In this document: positions 47,459 to 57,967 of the stretch, one piece after another
Layout: every line of letters begins with the position of its first letter
How positions within the stretch are numbered: the stretch's first letter is position 1
Assembly: GCA_025200525.1 (NCBI GenBank)
Contig: CM045759.1
Span: 3,224,001-3,288,000 of the forward strand
Direction: 5' to 3'
DNA: 64,000 nt
Source: Camellia lanceoleosa
Taxonomy: Eukaryota; Streptophyta; Magnoliopsida; Ericales; Theaceae
The notes under the pieces: generated by a model
Seen by the model: only the letters and a program-made list of their open reading frames with translations
What the model was told of the DNA's origin: nothing
The model's database searches: none
Made by a program: the position numbers and the translations under genes

Positions 47459-47599
47459 ACATTATGTACAAACGCACAAGACACTCGGGTAATAGATAAA
47501 AGCTTGATTTTTCATAAAGAATCAAGTACATGGTGCCTAAATTGGCCCAAAAATCATTACAATGTTTCAATTGTTTTGTATGCAGTTGATTTCCTACTA

Positions 47600-50500
47600 C
47601 TAAGTGATGGAAACAATTGAATAAATGACCATGTCTTCTTTTCGTTCGGATAGTTCTTGGTTAGTGATTTGCAATTTGGTGTCAGTTCGAACCAAGGCCT
47701 GGTTCACTGCAGCTAAATCCTCCTCAAGTTGAGCTTTCTTCTCCAGCAGCTGAATTCGAAATTGGGAGGTAGAAGAGTGTTGTTCCTTGAGATCTGATAT
47801 TTCGGTATGCACTTGAGAAACAAAACACTGATCCCTGGCCAATTTCTCATTGGCAGTATTGGCAGCATGACAAATGTTGATATAGAAATCAATAGTAGGC
47901 TGCACAGGATAGGTGACTTGAGACGTTCATATTAGACTGCTCAGCAATATTACAGCACTGAAGAAACCCATTCCTGATAATAGGCCTTTGTAGAGCCTCG
48001 AAGGGGATCTTCGAAAAGGAAGTCAACAGTTCCAGACATGTGTCTAAGTCCACTGAAGGTACAGGAGACTTGCTGCTAGGAGAAGGAGGACTCTCAAAAA
48101 TCTCCAGCAAGGAATCAGCCAAGATTAATGGCTCAGCTTCAACACTAAATGTTGGAGAAGTAGAAGATACGTCGAAAAGACTAGCAAGTCTTCCTTCGAA
48201 GATGTCTACTTCATCCCTAGACATGGAGGGCATAGAAAGTATGGTGGTGGAAGATACAGAGGGCTGCATGGGGATGGGAAAAATGGATGGAGTATCTTTG
48301 GCAGCTTCTATGGTTTTATCCACCAATGAATCAAGTGAAGAAGGGCTAGAAATAGGCATAGGTGATGAACCATGAATTGGAGAATTACCAGCACCCTCTG
48401 TGGAAGAATCAACTGCCATTAGGATTGGAGTAACAGCTGGAATATCCTTGGAAGAAGAAAGAGTAAGGCCCGAAGAAGGAATGGACTGAGGTGAATTGAA
48501 AGTCAAGAAAGGAAGGTACGGTTCTAGGCCAAGAAGAAGAGATGCAGGAATGTTGGGACTCAAGGAAGGTACAGGAAGCGTAGGCTTATGAAGTGGAAGT
48601 TGTATTTGAATAGTCTTCACGTTTTTCATCCGTCAAATTCAACCAAACCTGGAAGAGGCCCCATTGGAAAGATAAGCGCGATGGTTGTTCTTTGCGGAAG
48701 GAAGAAATGTAAAGCAATGTCAAACTTCAAATATTTAAAGTTGACAAAGGAAAAATAGCGAAGTATGAAAAGAAATTACTTGTTTCGAAATGTTGATGTT
48801 GATGGGAGAGCTACGAAGAGAATAATGTTTGACAATTTGTTGTCTTGACGATTTCTCTTTGTAACACATCGGCAGCAAGCTTCATCTCTCGAAGCTATTC
48901 TTTGCTGCTTCTTCTGACCCTCTCAAAACGATTATTGCTTTGGAATGTTCTGTTCTCTTGCCTTGGCAGCGGCTTCATGAACCGGATCTTCTACCAAGTC
49001 AGCAGCAGAAACAGTCATCTTCTTTCTCTTCCTCCTTGGCAGTGATGCTACTGGTTCTTTTTCAATCTCCCTCTCCTTAATTTGGGTTTCATATGTTTCA
49101 GAGGTAAGTGCTTTCTCTATTACTACAGTGGGTGCTTCGAAAGAAGAATGCGTAATTGTATCAGGAAGGGAGGCAACTACTTTTTGTCTCTTTGTTCTCT
49201 GCAAGGACACTTCTGGTTCTTGCTCAACCTCTTCTTCTCCCAAAGATTCGGATTCCTCAGGAGGGAGGACTAGCTTCCTTTTTTGTTTTTGTTGTTGTTG
49301 TTTCTTTTTGAGAACAGCTAAAGTTTCAGCTCTCTTGGCAGATTCTTCATGTGGGGGCCCTGCACCAAAGAACAAAAGTGTAAAGGGAAGGAACAAAAGA
49401 TTCAAAAGAAAGGAAAAGGAGAAGTCCGAAAATATTTACCCTTCTTGAGACTCTAGTAACTCTAGCTGGAGGGGATGAAGTTGTAGGATTAGTCGTGGCA
49501 GCCACGTGAAGAGGAGGAATGTCCCTAGATGTCGCTGGCTTAGCCTTCGAAGGCACTCCTAATCCTACCAGCAAGTCATGGGGATGTTCAGATAGGCGTA
49601 CTTCCATATTGACTGTCCACCAGTTCTGGAATCTTTTCAAGACTGAGCCATACGGAAGAAAGGAGATAAATTGGAACTCATTCAGCTCTTTCAGTAGTTT
49701 GAGGATTGCCGTCTCTAGTCTGGATTTGGATATTCTCAAATCTCGACAAGAAGATGGACATTCGAGATCTTGCAAGAGGAACTGTATCCCTTGAGTGAGT
49801 CCAAATTGTCAGCAAATTGAGAAGGCGACACCTCGGATATGCATTTGTAGCCTCGAGGGTTTAAACTACCAATGAACAATTCCCTTGGTAGTAGTATAGA
49901 GGCCCACATATCTTTATGAGGAGAAATGGAGCATTCTTTATCAGCTAGGAAAGCTTGCAGCCAAGTTGGTCCTTTATTGGCTTCAAAAGGATGTAAGAAA
50001 GAGGCGATGGAGAAATGGGGAGTTGATAAAAGAAGGTAAAGTAGTAGCGAAAGCGGGGTAAGAGCAATCCTAGCATATTTTTCCCCATAAGTACTAGGAT
50101 CTGAGCGAGGAATTTTAGACATTTGGGGTGTAGGTCGATGAAATAGGCGAAGAGCCAAAGTTGAAGCACCGAAGGGACCTCCTTGGTTAGCATCAAGAGG
50201 TTTCTCACAAAATTAGGAGCGGAACTCAGAGACATGACCTAAAAGATAAGGAGCAAGAGCTATATGTTTTTTCAAGACAAGTGCCTTCAGAGAGGAACAA
50301 ACTCGGGCATAATTCTCGAGATGAGGTGCAAAAGAGGAATTTGCATAACCAATATAAAATAAAGGAAAATAGCTCTCTGTCCTTCACAGACCTTTCTTTT
50401 TATTTTCGGACTTTCTGAAGTCACCGTAAGAGGAGCTTAAGGATGGAAGAAAACTTAATAGGAAGGTGCAGGTAGTTGGGAGTAAATGGAGAACCATGGG

Positions 50501-51024
50501 GAAAGCCCTAAAAGATGGCAAATATCAAGAACGGTGGGGGCCATCATGCCAAGCAAAATTGGAAGAAATTAAAATATATATTCGAAACATAAAGGCAAAG
50601 GTATCAAGAAAGGGTCTTCGTGAATAATGAACTGGAAAAGGCGAAGGGCATCGAGAATCAGAGCTCTTGCGGTCATCTTCTCTCGCAGTACAACTCTGTC
50701 ATACCATTCTTCCCATTCGATCCTCATTGTCGGCGAAGCGGTGAGGGCGATTCACCCTCCGCTTTCCCCAATCAAGCCCTTCTTCGTAAAGAAGGAAATG
50801 GTCCTCAAGCGAGGATATAGAAATGCGAGTTGAGCAGAGCTTCCCGAAAAATAGGCCAGGGCGTATTCTTGTTTATTGCTATGACGAGGCACGAAAAGAC
50901 GTCCATCTATGTGGCTTGACTCACCAGATGATAGTTTGGTGATTTCTTCATCGATACATCGCTTCAAAGCCATAGTAGGACTGATACGATCGCCAGTAAA
51001 TACTTTTAGTGAGGAAGGATCCAT
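47600..51024 (-). pseudogene. Antisense gene 2 of the Gypsy element: PMD-like protein
   Basis: Transcribed opposite to gag-pol. It starts at the ATG at 51024 (MDPSSLKVFTGD) and runs through several broken frames. Between 50750 and 49440 the pattern (HEDPFLIPL near 50600; APTVLDICHLLGLSPW near 50500; FLPYGSVLKRFQNWW near 49660) resembles the plant mobile domain (aminotransferase-like) family, which is known both from genes and from plant transposons. A basic region follows (PRRKRKK), then an S/P-rich stretch (48629-47889), then a C-terminal coiled coil (about 47860-47640: IQLLEKKAQLEEDLAAVNQA) ending VIYSIVSIT. A candidate intron lies at 49439-49360, but by my count the frames do not join cleanly. 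Function unknown. Confidence 0.65.
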
Positions 51025-51492
51025 TGATAATGGGTAATAAGGAAAAGGGGTTTAACAGGAGATCGGTAGGGTTTGCGAGTCAAAAGAGCAAGTGATTTCA
51101 GAATATAAAGCAAAGGGGCCTTTAAAAGGTTTCACGTCTAAAAAATATATTGCGTAAATCGTTAGGTACTAAAAGTACGAATATGAGGAGACTCTTCCAA
51201 ATATTGATAGTTTTGGAGGGAAGGACACATTCTGAATGTTGACGTCAGCTTCGAAGAAAGATATTTGGCTTCGAAGCCAATTTTGGCTCCAAGAAACCAA
51301 ATTAAAACGGCTTCGAAATACAGAATCCGGCTTCGAAGTATACTACATGTTTGAAGACGCTAAGATGCAAAGAACATCAAAACCAATCGTTGGTTTTTGC
51401 AAGAGAAGATTGTCCATTGAATTAAGACAGCATAAGATGCTTTTCGAAGTAAGAATGGTCAATTTAAAAATGACTGACTATATTTGGTCAAT

Positions 51493-53111
51493 TTAAAAAT
51501 AAGGAATAGAATAAATTACAAGATCATGGAATTTCGTCCAACAATGATCAATGAATATTTGTTCTTTCTTTATTATGTCTTCCATTTCCTCCAAAGTTGG
51601 CTGCATGAGTTGATGTGCTCTCACTTCGTAATAGAGCTCTTCAGCCTTTGCTTCGAAAGCCTTCTCCCTCAATTTTTGTTCCAACTCATCTATAACTAAA
51701 TCATCCCAATACACAGAATCTTTATTTTTGAAGTCATTAAAGTCTTCAATGAAGTTTTCTGCTTCGTATTGAGCATGAATTCGAAGAGATGAAAGTTGAT
51801 CCAAAGATTGAATGGTGACTTTGGAATTTCGATGCCAATGGAGGAAGCTTGGAAGTTGATCCAGGAACATGTGAAGTTCTGCTTGGGCGATAGGATTAAG
51901 GATATGGCCCCTAGTCAGAATATCACAAGCCCATCAAAAGTTCTTGAGAGGAATGTCATCCTCAAGAACATTGAAGGGTAGGTGAGAAAAAGCTGCGAGC
52001 AGAAGTTGGGCTTCTTTCCGCTCAAATGGAGGTGGGGATGATGGAGGTTTGTAAGGAGGGAAGATTTTGTCCATTGGAAGAGCAAGCTTTAATTTCTCTG
52101 TCCAAGAAAGAGTGGGAGGAGGAGAATGAGTAGATGGTTCTGCTTCAGAAGAAAGAGAAGGTGTGGATGCCTCTAGTCCAGAGGATGAAGAAGGTGTGGA
52201 TGCTTCTATTTCAGAAGATGGAGAAGAAGAAGTGGATGCTTCAGTTAGGGGAGATGACACAGGGATGGGAGGAACAAAGGCATTAATATAATCAAGCGGT
52301 CGGAAGAGCAAATCTGCGCTTTTTGGCTAAAAATGAAGGGTATATCCTTGTGATTCTTCCAAGCAGGGTGCATTATCCTTGTGGGCATGGAGGATGTATA
52401 CCAAGCCACAAGCAAATTCTCCTCTAAACTACGTCGAAGGTCGATGGGCACATAAGGATAAACCACCGAGCTTCGAGCGTAGGAAGGGAAATCTAAAGGG
52501 TCAGTGAACTCAATAAAATGATGATTGATCCGCTCGTTCAAGTCCCAGGACTCAGGTGCAGACCAGTTCGTCCATCCAGAAACCCCTGAAGATGAAGAAG
52601 TTGTAGCTTCATCCCAAGCAGAAGTTTGTGAAGAAGAATTTCCCAATTCCATATTTGCAATTTGTTGAAGCAAAGGCTTGAGAGTTGTTTGTTCAAAGTG
52701 CAAGGGAAGTTTAGAGGAAGAATTTTTTGTATCAACGAGTTTGTAGACCAAAGGATTGAGGGCAATGTGTTCGTAATCCAAAGGTTGATAATCTGCGAAA
52801 GCCTTCATGACCTGAATATAGAAAGGCGGGTAAAGGTGGCTAATAAATGCATGGAGATTCTTTCGAGGGGAAACAACATTATTCAATGGCTCTTCGTATG
52901 CTCGATCAATAGAGTGAGAAGGTGATTGAATCATAATCCGTTCGAATGCTGAAGGTATTGGAACGTCCAACAAAGTTAAGAGTTAATGCAAATGATCATC
53001 AAAATAGGTGGCGGTTGTGTTTTCGAAAATAGATTCTATGCGTTCCAAAAAGCGAGGAAAAGTTTTTGATTCACTAATATTTCCAAGTATTGGGTATATT
53101 AGTGCGGGTAA
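51493..53111 (-). pseudogene. Antisense gene 1 of the Gypsy element
   Basis: Open minus-strand frame from the 3' LTR edge (IYPILGNISESK near 53090), one stop at about 52985, continuing to 52245 (SHLYPPFYIQVMKAFADYQ; NLLVAWYTSS). It then shifts frame into an S/T/P-rich segment (52250-52070) and a C-terminal part with heptad-like helices (LEQKLREKAFEAKAEELYYE) ending VIYSIPYF at 51493. I do not recognise the N-terminal domain. The C-terminal half resembles that of the antisense gene at 47600-51024. No likely start codon is visible before the LTR; transcription may begin in the LTR on the antisense strand. Confidence 0.55.
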
Positions 53112-53876
53112 TGTTGGCTACATATTTTGTAAAAGCCAATTACAATTCGACACGTGGCAGAATGAGGGTATTATTGGAAGATGATTTTAATCTTAAATCT
53201 CAATCATACACGTGGCAATAAATATTGGTTCTCAAGTGGTTTGAGTAGCACTAGATCGAGAATGAGATACAAGGTGGCGTGGCTTCAACGGTTACCTATA
53301 TTCAAATTCAAATCTGAGGAGGAAGTCCAAGCGCAAGTGATGACGTAGTGGAACTATTTCTAAGGTAACATGATCGTGATCATGGAGGAAGCGATTGACG
53401 GTTGAAATCTGATTCGAAGGTCATCTCTAACAAGTATAAATAGCAAGGAAGTTCCCGAAAAGACCCCAGACTCGGATCATATAAACCGGTTTTACTTCAT
53501 ATTTTCCTTTCCGGTTTACCTTTTCTGTATTTTAAATACTTGTTCTTTAAATACGCATTGTACTTCAATTCATAGGAGTAGTCTTCAAGTAGATTCAAGT
53601 AGATTGTTCTTTGTAAACTTCCTCAATTTGAGTTTGGACTATTGTAAGTGTTTATGTTAAGGAAATACTTCAATTGTTCTTCAGATTAATTGTTATTTCT
53701 CTTAATTTCTCCTAAAGTCAAGCCACCAAGAAAGTCCTCTTCATTGAAATTTGAAAGAACTAAAACATAGTCGCCTGATAATTGATTGGCAATTATAATT
53801 TCTGTAAGGACTGATTGATCCTTGCTGGCACGCTCGCATTTACAAATATACCCTTCGAAAAGCCAAAAAGCCAACA
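53112..53876 (+). repeat. Gypsy 3' LTR (765 bp)
   Basis: Partner of the LTR at 39044-39804, with the same ends. It contains a 10-bp local duplication (AGATTCAAGT at about 53591) absent from the 5' LTR. No strong purine tract precedes it (GTGCGGGTAA). Confidence 0.92.
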
Positions 53877-55429
53877 ACCCCCTAAAAAGAAAACACATAA
53901 TTGAGTAGGAATAAAGTAAAATATATATATATATATATTTTCCTCTTTCTTGGACAATATTGCCAAATAACATGTTACTATTATTGTTTATATTACTTTT
54001 AACGGTAATAATTTTTTTAAAAAAATGTCATAGTCAACATGGATTTTATTTGATAGATCTTGATGAGAAAATTCTAAAAATATTAATTTTATTAAAAATC
54101 GATATTTACATCAAAAGTTATATTGTTTTAAAGTTTAATATTTTGATAATAGTGATATTTGTTGGACTTTTTAAGGAATTTTTTTTGTACTTATCCTTAA
54201 TGTATTAAAATTTTATTATGAGAGGGTTTTGACCAAATCCCCTTTTATTTTTGCTAAAACCCATACAAACCTACTTGCATATATAATCATTAGAATTATA
54301 TACTAAAATTTATTTACATAAATCAATATATGATGAAATTATTACAATTACTTAAAAAGATAAAAAAATATAGTCTTGTTATATTATGGTTTAGTAAAAT
54401 TCAGTTTACAAAAAAAAAAAAATCACATATAAATTTAGAATAACAAATAAAAATTACATTAGCTACAATATAGTATTAATTAAACTTCCATAATCCGTAA
54501 GGGCCATTGTGCTCTTATTTTTGGTCTACAAAAAGACTTGAGGGGTAACATTTGGTAAGACCCTAAAGGACCAAAAACTATAGAGCTTACCCTGAGTGGT
54601 GTTTCATAATAGTCATTCAACTATATGTATTAATAAATTATGGACACACACAATCACAGTTCACTTGAGCCTAAAAAATTCATCGTTCATTTGAATAACT
54701 AATTCCAAAAAGAATTAAATTTAAAATATTAGATATAGGGATGATAATTTTCTCCCGTCTTGCTTCGCCCCTTACATTCTTCATCCCACTTCACACGGTG
54801 GGATAGGGTTGAGTTTTACTTCCTCTGTTTTGTTCTAACATGCCACATCCTGTTTATATTTATTACACACTTTTATATGTATATAATATGTATTATTTAT
54901 TTTTTAAAAATATTATAAAATTAAAACTTAAAATAATACATTTAATAATTGTACAAATTATGATGGTAGTTCCTATACTTTGACTATTGTATTAGTTTGG
55001 TCTAATTTCAATTGATTTGATTTTGATCTTGAATTTATGATTTTGTCTCAATTTGATCAAATTGATTACAATTTTTAATATCTTTTTATGAAAAATATGT
55101 ATATAAGTGTCATATGTCATATTTTGAAGATCAAAATCATATACTCTAAACTCAGTGAATTAACCTTTATTAATTTAGTGATAATTTTTTGTAAAAAAAT
55201 ATTAACGATATTATCAATTGGATCAAATTGAAACAAAATTTAAAATTAAGAATAAAAATTGAGTCAATTAAAAATTTAAAGAACAAAATGACACAAAAAG
55301 TAAAATATAGAGTTCACCCGTATGATTTGCCCTTAACAATTATTTTCATTAATTTCTTTCTCATCTTACATCTTTTAACTTTTACTTATTATAAATTACT
55401 ATTCATCCTATCTAAAAAAAACAAAAAAA

Positions 55430-55830
55430 TTTCAGTATGTTTCGTTTAAATTTTTTGAAAATTAAGTTTTTTAGTTTTCGTGTTTTTTTTTTTGTTTTCA
55501 GTAAATATTTTTAAAATTTTAAACATTTTTTTTTACTTTCTTAGATGCAAAAGTAAAAAATTTGTAAAAAAATATTTTAAAAAATTAATAAATACATAAA
55601 AATACAAAGTATTGAATTCTTGCATTTTATTTGTATTTTTGGTATTTGGTGAATTTTTAAATATTTTTTCACAAATTTTTACTTTTTAAGTATATTTATG
55701 ATAGGTATATCTAAAAATTAAAAAAATTACTTAAAATATTAAAAAAATTCAGTAAAAATAAAAAAATACGAAAATAAAGAAAGTAAAATTTTCTGAAAAG
55801 TAATTTTGAAAAACTCTAACTAAGCAAATT
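55430..55830. repeat. AT-rich foldback element
   Basis: TTTTTTACTTTCTTAGATGC...AAAAGTAAAAAATTTGTAAA recurs inverted at TTTTTCACAAATTTTTACTT (about 55663). It resembles 16430-16830 in composition and order. Ends uncertain. Confidence 0.45.
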
Positions 55831-56310
55831 GATATATTATATTATTTATAATTTTTATTAATATTTTTATTTTTTCAGTTATAAGATTACCTCACACCTC
55901 GCTCCGGACCCTACCACCAACCCAATTTACCCTGTTCCAGAATGATATAGGTCATAGGACAAAGCCGAGACGACAAACCACGTCACCATTCCTGATAAGT
56001 TGTCGGCAAGTGAGATAGATTTAGGTTGAGATTAAAAAATATTATTAAAAAAATAAAATAAGTTAATAAAATAAATATTAAATTTAAATAATAATTATTT
56101 TATTTTTTTTCATCATAAAAAAAAAAAAAAATCTAAATGAAACTAATTTAATCAGACTAAATTATCTAAAAAAACCAAAATGAAACTAAAAAGATTTTTC
56201 CCAAACCAATTCTAAATATAGGCCTATTTTGATAACACGGTTAAAATTTTTTTTTTAAACTTTTTAAATCACATTATTTCACTATTTTTTTTTACATATA
56301 TTTTTAAAAA

Positions 56311-56820
56311 GGGCAAATTACATATATTCTTTTGAGGTTTAGCAAAATTACAGATATTCCCTTGAGGTTTGAGAAATTACAGATACTCCCTGAAGGTATT
56401 ATTTGCATAACAAATTAGGGAGTAAATTGTTATGAAAATATAAACTTTAAGGGACAATTTGTTATGAAAATATAAACCTCAGGAGAATATCTGTAATTTT
56501 CGAAACCTTAGAAGTATCTGTAACTAAGGCCTTGTTTGGGATCTTTGAAAAAAGTCAAAAAGCCAAAAAGTTACTCAAAAAGTTAAAAAGTTAACACTAT
56601 TCACCAAAAGTCAACAATTACGGCTGCACCACTCCCAATTCAAATTTTTTCTAAAACCAATTTTCAATTTTTATTATACATTTTTCCATAAAAAGTCAAA
56701 AAGTTAACCCAAACATCCATATTTTCAACCTCAATTTTTTAGTCAAAAAAGACAAAAAGTGCACTTATTTAGTCTTCCCAAACAAGGCCTAAATCTCGAG
56801 AGAGGTATATATAATTTGCC
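56311..56820. mobile_element. Inverted-repeat element carrying a nested MITE
   Basis: Outer ends GGCAAATTACATATA and TATATAATTTGCC are inverted copies. Inside, TTACAGATATTCCCTTGAGG-type segments recur inverted (GAGAATATCTGTAATTT). The MITE at 56528-56789 is inserted in its right half. No coding capacity. Confidence 0.6.
56528..56789. mobile_element. 262-bp Tourist-like MITE
   Basis: Terminal inverted repeat GGCCTTGTTTGGG / CCCAAACAAGGCC, perfect over 13 bp, flanked by TAA (56525-56527 and 56790-56792). The interior is AAAAAGTCAAAAAG-rich. Same family as the degenerate copy at 2073; the 134-bp element at 9181 shares its terminal motif. Confidence 0.92.
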
Positions 56821-57656
56821 ATTTTAAAAAATATTAAAAAAAACAATTTCAACTTACTATTCAAAATAAGCCATAAAATTCCAAGATCTTATGACTCCAC
56901 CTCCCTATGTTTTGATTAAACTTCTTTTTATAGATTACGTCGTCACCCTCTATAATTTGACTTTCCATCACCCTTATCATTCTAATGAAAAAACATATTA
57001 TGATTAAATATCATTATATAAATTTCATATAAACTCTACATTAATATAAGATATTTTCATATAAACTCTACATTAACATAAGATATTTAATAAAAATATT
57101 AATACAACATATAGAATAGCATTACTCTGGTAATAATCAAGACCGACACCTATACATATGTATCTAATGATGACGAAGAGTTGTACTCATACATGTACAT
57201 CTCAATTATTAATGGCGCTCTTGAATTGATTTCGATCAACCTTATAAACAAATTGATAGATCCCAAAAACAAAAAAGCTCTCTTCAACTGATTGCAATTG
57301 GTGAATGAATCTCAACCATTTATTAATTAAGCTCATCAAATCCATTCATGAATGGCTCCACAACAACCCAATCTCTCTCCTGGTGCTTTGCACATTTTGA
57401 TTTTTTGTGAAACACTCTTTTCTTCACATGTGTGTGAATGGAATCGAATACCAAAACCGGCCAAACTCACTGATCTCCCACAATTTTTGATGACTCAAAC
57501 CCACCCATTTCAATTGCATACCCAAATCGTATCGACCCTGCGTGTCGTCGATCAATTGTCTCTGCTTTAAACGCGTACGTGTGATGTAGATACATACCCC
57601 AACTTTCTCGCTTTTTACTTACGCAATTTCATTTCATCGTCGGTCGTTTAGCTAGC

Positions 57657-57662
57657 TATAAA
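57657..57662 (+). promoter_or_regulatory. Candidate TATA box of the exchanger gene
   Basis: TATAAA in the context GCTATAAACAAC, 306-311 bp before the start codon. It would give a 5' leader of about 280 nt. AG/GTAC-like splice donors nearby allow a leader intron, but none is certain. Confidence 0.45.
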
Positions 57663-57967
57663 CAACATTCGATCGTCTCAAAAGAAACCACCCGTAAGTT
57701 ACTTTTCTTGTTCTCTTTCTCTGAGGTACGTACATGTCCCCACATGGTTCTTTCCCAAAGTTAAATTCATTGTAAGTGCCAATTCATCTTCCCCCTTTTT
57801 TGGTATTTTTGTTTTCATTGTGGTCTGTCATTTGTCTCCTTTGTTTCGTCAATTGGGTTTTGAATTCTTGCAATTTGAAAGGCTTTGACTGTTTTTCTAC
57901 CAAAAGAGAAAAAGGGGTCAAGTTTTGATTGATCTTTCCTGAATTGGGTTTACCAAGAGGTGAAAAA

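Larger units (their letters stand above)
39044..53876 (+). mobile_element. Ty3/Gypsy retrotransposon, Tat lineage, full length, decayed
   Basis: Two LTRs (39044-39804 and 53112-53876) begin TGTTGGC and end GCCAACA, with a perfect 5-bp target duplication ACCCC on both sides (39039-39043 and 53877-53881). Internal order is gag, protease, RT, RNase H, a second (archaeal-type) RNase H, integrase, then 5.6 kb with antisense genes. The second RNase H and the long 3' region with extra ORFs mark the Tat lineage (Ogre/Retand-like). Stops and frameshifts occur in every coding region, so it should not be autonomous. Confidence 0.93.
53877..57600. other. AT-rich intergenic DNA, no gene seen
   Basis: Contains a (TA)n run at about 53921-53938, foldback DNA at 55430-55830 and a nested MITE pair at 56311-56820. 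The rest is AT-rich without recognised coding domains. The distal part (57100-57600) is the upstream region of the exchanger gene. Confidence 0.5.

Noticed and set aside
49360..49439. Intron in the antisense PMD-like gene
   Set aside because: GT and AG borders look good, but by my count the exon phases do not match, so it was kept only as a candidate in the gene entry.
48040..49448. Plus-strand frames within the Gypsy 3' region
   Set aside because: Shadows of the antisense gene; the minus strand carries the coherent S/P-rich and coiled-coil sequence.
57352..57570. 72-codon frame starting ATG upstream of the exchanger
   Set aside because: No recognisable domain; lies upstream of the likely promoter of the exchanger and ends before its leader.
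57929..57967. Upstream extension of the exchanger frame by 13 codons
   Set aside because: The extension begins with TTG, not ATG. The first ATG, at 57968, is a natural start with a purine-rich leader.
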